A DNA stretch of 54,139 nt from a virus. Position 1 is the stretch's first letter; every line of letters starts with the position of its first letter. Below, piece after piece: positions 7,296 to 15,600 of the stretch. The translations under genes and the position numbers were made by a program. Below the pieces are notes generated by a model. The model ran no database searches. It was given only the letters and a program-made list of their open reading frames with translations, and was not told the DNA's origin. The stretch spans positions 1 through 54,139 of IMG/VR virus record IMGVR_UViG_3300031669_000039. One strand, given 5' to 3'.

Positions 7296-9164
7296 ATGTC
7301 AAAAACCAAATATGACTTTGGTGGATATGCCACTAAGAGTGATCTTAAGTGCTCTGATGGACGTGTAATCCTTAAAGATGCATTTAAAGATCAGGATGGT
7401 CAAATGGTCCCGCTTGTATGGCAACATCTGCACAATGAACCAGCCAATGTTCTTGGCCATGCTGTTCTTGAAAATCGTGAAGATGGTGTTTACTGTTATG
7501 GCAAGTTTAATAATACAGAAGCGGGAAAGAATGCAAAAGAACTTGTTACTCATGGAGATATTTCTTCATTATCTATCTATGCTAATCAGCTCAAAGAGCA
7601 GGCAAAGAAGGTTATACATGGAGCTATCCGTGAGGTAAGTTTAGTACTTTCCGGAGCAAATCCCGGAGCATCGATAGACAACCTTAGTTTTGCTCATAAT
7701 GATGGAACTTGGACGGAAGATAATGCTGAGGCTATTATCTATACTGGTCTTGAGTTTACTCATAGTAATGATTCTACAGGCAATAAGGAAGATAAGACAG
7801 TTGTTGAGGTTTTCGAGACTTTTAATGAGGATCAAAAATCTGTTGTTTATGCTATGATTGGTCATGCTGTTGATGAAGTTAAAAAAGACGAATCTCTTGG
7901 TTCTAAAGAAGAGGTTATTGATAAAGCTCTTCAGCATGCAAAAGGTATTGACGCTACAGTAAAAGATGTTTTTGATACCCTCAATGAAGATCAAAAAAAG
8001 GTAGTTTACTATTTGATTGGAGCCGCTTTGGAAGAGGCGGGTACTGAATCCGGAACTGCCAAACATTCAAATATTGATGAAAAAGGAGAATTAATTATGA
8101 AAAATAATGTGTTTGACCAGTCAACTCAGGAATCTTCTAAAAATACTCTGACACATGATCAGAGGATTGAGATTCTCAATGATGCAAAGCGTTTTGGCTC
8201 CCTGAAGGAAAGCTTTATTGCTCATGCTGAAGAGTATGGGTTTGATCCTATTGGTATTTTATTTCCAGACGCAAGAGACGTTGAGCCTGGTGGTCCTGTT
8301 ACCATTAAGCGTGAGGACGCTTGGGTTGATGACGTTCTTGCTAGTACTAATCATACACCATTTGCAAGAATCAGGACTCGTATTGCTGATCTTACGGTTG
8401 ATGAAGCCAGAGCAAAGGGTTATGTAACCGGTAATTATAAAAAGGAAGAAGTTATTCCTTTGCTTAAGCGTGCGACTACTCCGACAACCATTTATAAAAA
8501 GCAGAAACTTGATCGCGATGATATGGTTGATATTACTGACTTTGATGTTGTTATTTGGTTGAAGAAAGAAATGCGTGGTATGCTGAATGAAGAGATTGCT
8601 CGTGCGGTTCTTGTTGGTGATGGTCGTATTGTTGGTGATGAAGATAAAATTAACGAGGAAAATGTTCGTCCAATCGCTAAGGATGATGGTGCAGTCTTTG
8701 TTCACAGAGTTGAGGTTGAAGCGGAAGATACTACAGACGAAATTATTGACGAATTTATCCGGGCCAGGAAATATTATAAAGGTTCTGGCGTTCCTGCTCT
8801 TTATACTTCTACGGATCTTCTCACTGATATGTTGCTCGTAAAGGATAAAATGGGTCATCGGATATATAAAACTGTTCAAGAATTGGCTTCTGTTCTGCGT
8901 GTCAGTAAGATTATTGAAGTTGAGCCTATGAATGAAGCAGTACGTATGGTTGGCGAGGTAGAACATCAAATTCTTGGTATTGTTGTTAATCTTAAAGACT
9001 ATACCATCGGTGCAAATAAAGGTGGAGAGGTTGCAATGTTTGACGATTTCGATATTGATTATAATCAACATAAGTACTTGATTGAAACTCGTATCTCTGG
9101 GGCATTAACAAAACCAAAGTCTGCACTCATTATCGAAAGAGTTCCGGCCGAAGAACCACAGTAA
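7296..9164 (+). CDS. Prohead protease-major capsid protein fusion (HK97 type)
   Basis: The 622-residue protein combines two functions. The first ~130 residues look like an S78-type prohead protease: YDFGGYATKSD start, a candidate catalytic His in VWQHLHNEP (~residues 41-49), and a candidate Ser in DISSLSIYANQ (~87-97). A linker of about 135 residues holds a duplicated unit (VFETFNEDQKSVVYAMIG and VFDTLNEDQKKVVYYLIG). From Met268 (KNNVFDQST) onward it is an HK97-fold capsid protein, with PDARDVEPGGP, FARIRTRIADLTVDEARAKGYV and a C-terminal SGALTKPKSALIIER. AAAAGGAGA lies before Met268 in frame, so capsid protein may also be made alone. Confidence 0.9.
   Translation: MSKTKYDFGGYATKSDLKCSDGRVILKDAFKDQDGQMVPLVWQHLHNEPANVLGHAVLENREDGVYCYGKFNNTEAGKNAKELVTHGDISSLSIYANQLKEQAKKVIHGAIREVSLVLSGANPGASIDNLSFAHNDGTWTEDNAEAIIYTGLEFTHSNDSTGNKEDKTVVEVFETFNEDQKSVVYAMIGHAVDEVKKDESLGSKEEVIDKALQHAKGIDATVKDVFDTLNEDQKKVVYYLIGAALEEAGTESGTAKHSNIDEKGELIMKNNVFDQSTQESSKNTLTHDQRIEILNDAKRFGSLKESFIAHAEEYGFDPIGILFPDARDVEPGGPVTIKREDAWVDDVLASTNHTPFARIRTRIADLTVDEARAKGYVTGNYKKEEVIPLLKRATTPTTIYKKQKLDRDDMVDITDFDVVIWLKKEMRGMLNEEIARAVLVGDGRIVGDEDKINEENVRPIAKDDGAVFVHRVEVEAEDTTDEIIDEFIRARKYYKGSGVPALYTSTDLLTDMLLVKDKMGHRIYKTVQELASVLRVSKIIEVEPMNEAVRMVGEVEHQILGIVVNLKDYTIGANKGGEVAMFDDFDIDYNQHKYLIETRISGALTKPKSALIIERVPAEEPQ
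8081..8099 (+). promoter_or_regulatory. Internal ribosome site and in-frame ATG for free capsid protein
   Basis: Inside the protease-capsid gene, AAAAGGAGA (8081-8089) is followed by ATG at 8097-8099, in frame with the main gene. Translation from here would give a 355-residue capsid protein without protease and linker. The spacing matches that of the other genes of this phage. Internal initiation is inferred. Confidence 0.6.
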
Positions 9165-9237
9165 TAAATCAATCATTTTAATAATGCAATTAACCTAAAT
9201 TTAATTTTATTTTATAAAAGTAAAGGAGGATTTTATC

Positions 9238-9537
9238 ATGGATAAAGTCTATGAACAGGCAAAAGATGTACATGTAAGAAACATTTATGTGTATACAAAC
9301 GGTGAAGATGCATATGCTTACTCAGATGCTGCTTGTGAAGAAAAAATAGCAGCGGATGTATTAAGTGATCTGTTTATCAAAGGTGTTATAATCAACGATG
9401 ATGGTGGTTTATTTAAACCAACAGGTTTTGTAGTAATCGAAGAAATTGGTTATATAACCTATATTAAACCGGATGAACAGACGCCCACCACCGCAGTACT
9501 TACTACTCTTTATTCTGAAGAATACGAAGAGCAGTAA
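9238..9537 (+). CDS. Small acidic protein downstream of capsid
   Basis: The 99-residue protein is acidic and beta-rich (NIYVYTNGEDAYAYSD, TGFVVIEEIGYITYI). AAAGGAGG precedes the ATG. It lies between the capsid gene and the neck genes, where head decoration or neck proteins are often encoded. I do not recognise the family. A structural role is inferred only from position. Confidence 0.55.
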   Translation: MDKVYEQAKDVHVRNIYVYTNGEDAYAYSDAACEEKIAADVLSDLFIKGVIINDDGGLFKPTGFVVIEEIGYITYIKPDEQTPTTAVLTTLYSEEYEEQ

Positions 9538-9566
9538 TAACTTCAAAATGGAAGTGAGGTAATAAG

Positions 9567-9908
9567 ATGGCAAAGTTTTTTGGATCAATTGGTTATGCTG
9601 AGACAACAGAAACTGCGCCTGGCGTGTGGACAGAAAATGTTACTGAACGTAATTATTTTGGTGACGTTTTAAAGAATACACGACGTTTGGAGGCAGGGGA
9701 AAATCTTAATGACAACTTAGCAATTAATAATATTATCAGTATTGTTGCTGATCCTTTTGCCTATCAACACTTTCATGCAGTGCGATACGTTAAATGGATG
9801 GGGGTCTCTTGGAAGATTACTAATGTAGAAGTCCAGAGGCCCCGTCTTATCTTGACTATAGGAGGTGTATACAATGGGCCAACGCCTGCAACTCCAGAGT
9901 CTCCTTGA
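9567..9908 (+). CDS. Head closure / head-tail joining protein
   Basis: The 113-residue protein begins MAKFFGSIGYAETTETAPGVW and contains ERNYFGDVLKNTRRLEAG, IVADPFAYQHFHAVRYVKWMG and RPRLILTIGGVYNG. This order of motifs is typical of small head-closure (head-tail joining) proteins of Firmicutes siphophages that seal the connector after packaging. It overlaps the next gene by 35 bases, implying coupled translation. Confidence 0.7.
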   Translation: MAKFFGSIGYAETTETAPGVWTENVTERNYFGDVLKNTRRLEAGENLNDNLAINNIISIVADPFAYQHFHAVRYVKWMGVSWKITNVEVQRPRLILTIGGVYNGPTPATPESP

Positions 9909-10179
9909 GATAATTCTGGGGAGTCGTAATGTATATTTTCAACCTCCGGAAACAGTCAAGATAGCATATCCTTGTATTATTTTCAGGCGTAGCAATATTG
10001 ATACTGGTTTTGCGGATGATGCTTTATATATTAAGAACAAACAGTATCAAGTAATTGTAGTTGATGTAAATCCGGATAGTTTAATTCCGGAGAAGGTTTT
10101 AAATTTACCTATGTGTCAGTTTGACCGGCATTATACGGCGAATAATCTTAATCACGATGTTTTTAATCTTTATTATTAA
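9874..10179 (+). CDS. Neck or tail-terminator protein
   Basis: The ATG at 9874 is placed after TAGGAGGTG and gives 101 residues (GQRLQLQSLLEIILGSRNVYFQPPE). The middle IAYPCIIFRRSNIDTGFADDALYI and QYQVIVVDVNPDS resemble small tail-completion or terminator proteins encoded between head closure and major tail proteins. The assignment rests on position and size. It starts inside the preceding gene. Confidence 0.6.
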   Translation: MGQRLQLQSLLEIILGSRNVYFQPPETVKIAYPCIIFRRSNIDTGFADDALYIKNKQYQVIVVDVNPDSLIPEKVLNLPMCQFDRHYTANNLNHDVFNLYY

Positions 10180-10198
10180 TTAAGGGAGGTTTATTTTT

Positions 10199-11158
10199 AT
10201 GAAACTTATATGGGATGTAATAGGTGAGAGGATTTATGAAACCGGTGTAAAGAATGGTGTTCTTTATCCTAGAAGTGCTCTTGGCACTTATCCACTTGGC
10301 GTTGCTTGGAACGGTCTTTCAGGTATTACTGAGAGTCCAAGCGGTGCCGAAGCTTCACCGATCTATGCAGATGATATTAAATATTTGAATCTGATTTCTG
10401 CTGAGGAGTTCGGTGCTACCATTGAGGCTTACACTTATCCGGACGAATTTGCTGATTGTGATGGATCTGCTGACATTGCTACCGGTGTAAAAGCAGGACA
10501 GCAGAAAAGAGGCGTTTTCGGTCTTGCTTATAGGACTGCTCTCGGTAATGATGTTGATGATTTAGATCATGGCTATAAACTACATTTGATTTACGGTGCT
10601 ATTGCGGCACCTTCAGAAAAAGCTTATGCTACGATCAATGATACTCCAGAGGCGATTACGTTCTCTTGGGAAATTACAACTACTCCAGTAGAAGTAGTAG
10701 ATTTTAGACCTACTGCCTCTTTAGTTATCGACTCGACGAAGGTTGATGCTGATACCCTTGCTACTCTTGAGGATATTCTATTCGGAACAATAGCAGCAGA
10801 TCCTCGTCTTCCATTACCAGATGAAGTAGCAGCATTATTTGCTGTTGGCGCACCAGCTGCGATAGCATTGTCATCAATTGATCCTGACGATGAAGACATT
10901 GATGTTGCCATAGATACAACTATTGTTCTTACGTTCAATAATGCAATCTTGCATGAAGCAATTGTTGTCGTGGATGAAGTCGGAGATATTGTTGCTGGAG
11001 CGAAACTTTGGGATGCAACAGACAAAATCCTTACCTTCACTCCAACTGTTGATCTTACTAATTCCACTGTATATATTGTTACTATCGGCGGCGTAGTGGA
11101 TATTTATGGACAAGCGCTTACAGCTGTAGCTAAGAACTTTACTACAATTGCAGCCTAA
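10199..11158 (+). CDS. Major tail tube protein with C-terminal Ig-like domain
   Basis: The 319-residue protein starts KLIWDVIGERIYETGVKNGVLYP and contains LGVAWNGLSGITESPSGAE and EEFGATIEAYTYPDEFADCDGS, both typical of siphovirus tail tube proteins. From about residue 222 a second domain (SSIDPDDEDIDVAIDTTIVLTFN ... KILTFTPTVDLTNSTVYIVTI) has the pattern of an SbsA/Big_5-type Ig-like domain. Such domains decorate the outside of phage tails and may bind surface polysaccharide. It is followed by a hairpin with a T-rich 3' side, which may separate it from the chaperone genes. Confidence 0.85.
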   Translation: MKLIWDVIGERIYETGVKNGVLYPRSALGTYPLGVAWNGLSGITESPSGAEASPIYADDIKYLNLISAEEFGATIEAYTYPDEFADCDGSADIATGVKAGQQKRGVFGLAYRTALGNDVDDLDHGYKLHLIYGAIAAPSEKAYATINDTPEAITFSWEITTTPVEVVDFRPTASLVIDSTKVDADTLATLEDILFGTIAADPRLPLPDEVAALFAVGAPAAIALSSIDPDDEDIDVAIDTTIVLTFNNAILHEAIVVVDEVGDIVAGAKLWDATDKILTFTPTVDLTNSTVYIVTIGGVVDIYGQALTAVAKNFTTIAA

Positions 11159-11176
11159 ATAATTAACTTAATGCAG

Positions 11177-11217
11177 AGAGCCGTATTCAGGGATAAAGGG
11201 CTGGCGGCTCTTTATTA
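11177..11217 (+). terminator. Terminator-like hairpin after the major tail gene
   Basis: AGAGCCG (11177-11183) and CGGCTCT (11205-11211) form a perfect 7-bp stem with a 21-base loop, followed by TTATTATT. It lies between the highly expressed tail tube gene and the tail chaperone gene. A partial terminator or RNA-end stabiliser that sets a high tube-to-chaperone ratio is likely. Confidence 0.6.
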
Positions 11218-11247
11218 TTAAAATTAAAATTGAAAGGAGAAATTATT

Positions 11248-11685
11248 ATGCTTAAGAAAACCATTACTTATATAGACTTCGATGGAAATGAGAGAAAAGA
11301 GGATTTTTATTTTAATCTTTCAAAAGCTGAAGCAATGGAAATGGAACTTGGCGTTACCGGTGGAATGACACAGATGCTCGAGAAGATCGTTGCAGAAAGA
11401 GATAATAAGAGACTTATAGAAAACTTTAAAGAAATTATACTGAAGTCGTATGGCGAAAAGTCGCCCGATGGTAGGAGATTTATTAAATCACCTGAACTCT
11501 CTATTGCTTTTTCACAAACACAAGCCTATAGTGATCTATTTATGGAGTTGGGGGAAAAAGCAGATATGGCCGCTGCATTTATAAATGGTATTATGCCTAA
11601 GCATGATGGTTCTAGCAGAAATCTAATACAAGGACCACCTCAGCAAAACAGTAATCCATCACAAAGACCTAATAGACCTATTTAG
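11248..11685 (+). CDS. Tail assembly chaperone (first)
   Basis: The ATG at 11248 follows GAAAGGAG and gives 145 residues. LKKTITYIDFDGNERKEDFYFNLSKAEAMEMEL and LILKSYGEKSPDGRRFIKS-type segments match tail assembly chaperones (gpG-like) of Firmicutes siphophages, which coat the tape measure while the tube polymerises. The C-terminus is low-complexity, rich in N, P and Q. The next chaperone is a separate gene 43 bases downstream in another frame. I see no slippery site joining the two. Confidence 0.8.
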   Translation: MLKKTITYIDFDGNERKEDFYFNLSKAEAMEMELGVTGGMTQMLEKIVAERDNKRLIENFKEIILKSYGEKSPDGRRFIKSPELSIAFSQTQAYSDLFMELGEKADMAAAFINGIMPKHDGSSRNLIQGPPQQNSNPSQRPNRPI

Positions 11686-11728
11686 GTTTTAGGGGATATA
11701 AAAAATTTAAAAAGGAGGCGAAGAGAGA

Positions 11729-12271
11729 GTGTTACAATTAGAGGTACCTGAAAGAGAATCATATGACGAACTTACGTCATCGTTCATCACGATAAAGAAA
11801 GAGTCTCTACAGCTCGAGCATTCTCTCATCTCTCTTTCAAAATGGGAGTCGAAATGGTGTAAATCCTTCCTTAATAAAGAACAAAAGACCATTGAGGAGA
11901 CGATTGACTACATTAGATGCATGACGATCACACAAAATATTAAATTTGAAGTTTACCTCAACCTTCCAAACGAGATATTTGATCAAGTTGAGGAATACAT
12001 AAATCTTCCTATGACGGCTACGTGGTTCAGTAATAAACAGAGTACTCAAAAAAGTCGTGAAGTTATTACTGCAGAACTTATTTATTACTGGATGATTGCT
12101 CAGAATATTCCGATGGAGTGCCAGAAGTGGCATCTTAATCGATTACTTACACTTATAGATGTTTGTAATATTAAGAATCAATCTCCTAAGAAGCAGGGGC
12201 GTAAAGATATGCTGTCTAGTCGGGCAGCTTTAAATAAGGCGCGTAGATCACAACACAACACAAAAGGATGA
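11729..12271 (+). CDS. Tail assembly chaperone (second)
   Basis: The GTG start is preceded by AAAAAGGAGG. Within 180 residues the segments LQLEHSLISLSKWESKWCKSFL, EETIDYIRCMT and ELIYYWMIAQNIPMECQKWHLNRLL match the protein that always accompanies gpG-like chaperones in this phage group. It probably takes the place of the gpGT frameshift product of lambda-like phages and helps load the tape measure encoded at 12678. Confidence 0.75.
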   Translation: MLQLEVPERESYDELTSSFITIKKESLQLEHSLISLSKWESKWCKSFLNKEQKTIEETIDYIRCMTITQNIKFEVYLNLPNEIFDQVEEYINLPMTATWFSNKQSTQKSREVITAELIYYWMIAQNIPMECQKWHLNRLLTLIDVCNIKNQSPKKQGRKDMLSSRAALNKARRSQHNTKG

Positions 12272-12303
12272 ATATAAATCCGGCAGTATAAAGGAGGGTC
12301 AAC

Positions 12304-12681
12304 ATGGTAGTAATTACGCATAGAGGTAATTTTAAGAATACTGAAAAGTTATTAAATGGCGCGAAGAAGCTGGATTATAAGAAAATTTTAGATCTATATG
12401 GGCAAGAAGGAGTTCGTGCGCTTGCTTCTGCTACTCCTGTTGATACCGGTTTAACAGCAAACTCTTGGAGTTATACAATCTCGGCTACAAAAAGTTCATA
12501 TGTAATTTCCTGGACAAACTCTAATGTTAATAATGGAGTTCCAATTGCTATTCTCTTACAGTATGGTTATGGAACACGTAACGGTGGTTATGTTCAAGGA
12601 CGTGACTATATTAATCCTGCGCTTCAACCAATCTTTGATAAGATTGCGGACGCAGCATGGCGGGAGGTAACTAAACTATGA
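12304..12681 (+). CDS. HK97 gp10-like tail completion protein
   Basis: The 125-residue protein contains YGQEGVRALASATPVDTGLTANSWSYTI and a C-terminal LLQYGYGTRNGGYVQGRDYINPAL. The ATPVDTG...SW and GYVQGRDYI pattern is characteristic of the HK97-gp10-like family of head-tail or tail-completion proteins. It has an AAAGGAGG site and overlaps the tape measure start by four bases (ATGA). Its location next to the tape measure rather than in the neck cluster is usual for these phages. Confidence 0.75.
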   Translation: MVVITHRGNFKNTEKLLNGAKKLDYKKILDLYGQEGVRALASATPVDTGLTANSWSYTISATKSSYVISWTNSNVNNGVPIAILLQYGYGTRNGGYVQGRDYINPALQPIFDKIADAAWREVTKL

Positions 12682-15600
12682 GTAGATCGATTGACGAGCG
12701 TATCGTAGATATGCAATTCAATAATCAACAATTCGAATCGGGTATAAAAGATAGTCTTGGCTCTCTTAATAAACTTAAGAAGGGTTTAGATTTGGATGGA
12801 GCTTCTAAAAGTTTATCAGGTCTAAGCAATGCCGGTAAGAATTTTTCACTCGCAGGAATTGCTGAGGGGGTCGAGAAGATTTCTAGCAGGTTTACTACTC
12901 TAGGCATTATAGGTATAACCGTCTTACAAAACATAACCAACTCTGCAATAGAAGCCGGAAAACAAATGATTAAGTCTTTAAGTACTGATCAAATAACTGC
13001 AGGTTGGGGTAAATATGAACAAAAGACAGCATCTGTTCAAACTATCATGAATTCGACTGGCAAGAGCATTGATGAGGTAAATGGTTATCTTGGAAGATTA
13101 ATGTGGTTTTCGGACGAAACAAGTTATAGTTTTACTGATATGACAGCGGCACTTTCACAAATGACAACTTCGGGTGGTGATATTGATAAACTTATTCCAT
13201 TAATTACTGGCGTTGCAAATGCTACTGCTTATGCTGGTAAAGGTGCTTTAGAGTTTCAAAGATCGATGTATAATTTAAGCCAATCTTATGGAAGTGGCGC
13301 GCTTCAATATATAGACTGGAGAAGTTTAGAACTTGCTGGTGTTGCTGGAAAAGATTTAAAACAAGTTTTAATCGACACAGGTGTTGAAATGGGTAAAATT
13401 GCTAAAGGTGAAGTTACCTTAGGAAATTTTGCCGAAACATTAAAAGATAAATGGGCCGATACATCTGTTATGGAGGTTGCTTTTGGGAAATTTTCTCAAC
13501 TTTCAGAAGAAACATATAAACTTGTTGAGGCTGGTCAGTATGATACAGCTGCAGAAGCTATGGAAGCATTAGGCGGAAAATTTTCTGAAATTGCCGAAAA
13601 AGCATTTAAATCTGCACAAGAAGCTAAGTCATTTTCTGAAGCAATAGCCGCTACAAAAGATGCAGTTAGTTCAGGATGGATGGCCTCATTTGAACATATA
13701 TTTGGCAATTATGAAGAAGCTACAAAATTATGGACAGCTGTAACTAGTGAACTTTGGGACATCTTTGCTAGCGGAGCAGAATCTCGAAACGAAATGCTTG
13801 CAGCATGGAAAGCAGGAGATGGTAGATGGGATCTAATTGAAGGCGCGTTTAATGTTCTTGAAGGTATTAGAGAAATTTTAAGACCTATAGGCGAGGCTTT
13901 CAGAGACATCTTTCCTTCAATGACAGCAGAACGATTACTCGAGATTACAAAGAATTTTCGTGATCTTACAAGGAACTTCAAAATAGGAGAAGAAACTGCT
14001 GATAATCTTAAACGGACATTCAAGGGTTTATTCGCTTTTCTTGATATTGGAAAACAATTCTTTTCTGCAATTGGAAAAGGAGTAGGAACATTATTAAAAA
14101 ACTTACTTCCTGCTGGTCGTGGATTACTTTCCTTTACAGGATCAATCGGAGACTGGCTTGTGGCTCTTAATGAGACAATCAAGACGGGAGATGTATTTAA
14201 CAAAGCATTAGAGAAGATCGTTAAAGGTATTGAATGGGTTTCGGAAAAAGTCAAAATTGGTATAACTACTATCATTGATTTCTTCAAGTCTTTTGGCAAA
14301 GTTGATTTAAGCGGGATTTCTTCTTTCTCTGAACGAATTAAAATAAGATTTGAACCTCTTACAAAACTTGGTGAATTTATAAGTGGGCCTTTTTCTAAAA
14401 TGGTCGAAATACTTAAAAAAGTGGCGCCCATCTTCTATAAAGTTACTGAGATTATAGGTAAAGCCTTTGGTAATCTTCGTGAGAAATTAGGGACAGCTCT
14501 TGATAATAGTGACTTTAACTCGTTCTTCGACATCTTAAATAGCGGGTTGTTTGCAGGTATTATGGTTGGTATAAGTAAGATTAGTAATAATTTAGGCAAC
14601 TTTACAAAATCAGCAAGATGGTTTCTTGATGGTATTACCGAGTCTCTTGAGGCTATGGCTTTAAAATTAAAAGCGGCTGCTCTTCTTAAAATAGCTATTG
14701 CTATTGGTGTATTAGCTGCTTCTCTTCTTTTATTGTCTATGATTAATTCCGAGAAGCTTACAATGGCTTTAGCTGCTATAACTACACTATTTGTTAATCT
14801 TTTTGGCTCATTAGGAATCTTTGAGAAGAGTATGGCTGGTACGAAATTTATAGGGCTTAATAAAATGGCACTTGCAATGATTGGTATATCTGTTGCTATT
14901 CTTATTTTATCTGCTGCATTAAAGAAATTAGAGGGCATTGATCAAGAAGGAGTTACTAATGGTCTTGTTGGTATTACGGCTTTAATGGCAATGTTGATTG
15001 GATCAATGAAAGTACTTTCTGCTAATACTGGTGCTTTAATAAAAGGTACCGCTGGTTTTGTTATATTTGCGGCAGCTATAGTAATTCTTACCAGCGCTGT
15101 AAAGAAACTTGCGGAACTTGATCCAGCTAGCTTAGCAAAAGGTCTCATTGGTGTTGGTGTATTAATGACTGAACTTGCCCTATTTATGAAAGTAACTAAC
15201 CTTGATGGCATGGGTGTTGGAAAGGGTGTAGGGATCTTACTTTTGGCAGTAGCTATATCTATATTGGCAATTGCTGTAAAGAAATTTGGTGGACTTGACA
15301 CTAGTGTCCTAATTAAAGGATTGATCGGTATTACGGCTGTTTTTACGGCTCTTGCAATATTTGTAAATGCTACTGGTGATGCAAAGAAAGTGATATCTAC
15401 AGCGATTGGTTTAACTATTCTTGGCGCGGCAATGCTTATATTTGCTAGCGCGATTGAAAAGATGGGTAATTTATCGATGGAGCAAATTGGAAAAGGGCTA
15501 CTTACAATGGGTGCTGCGCTTGGTATTATAACCCTTGCCCTTCAGTTTATGCCAAAAAGTACGATAAGTATTGGTATTGGGCTTTTAGCAATAGCTGCGG

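Noticed and set aside
8259-9071. 270-codon reverse-strand open frame opposite the capsid gene
   Set aside because: It overlaps a clear HK97-type capsid gene, has no ribosome site and an unusual composition (many Asn, Ile, Phe).
11660-11745. Programmed frameshift joining the two tail chaperones
   Set aside because: The first gene stops at 11685, 43 bases before the second start, and the second has its own strong AAAGGAGG and GTG.
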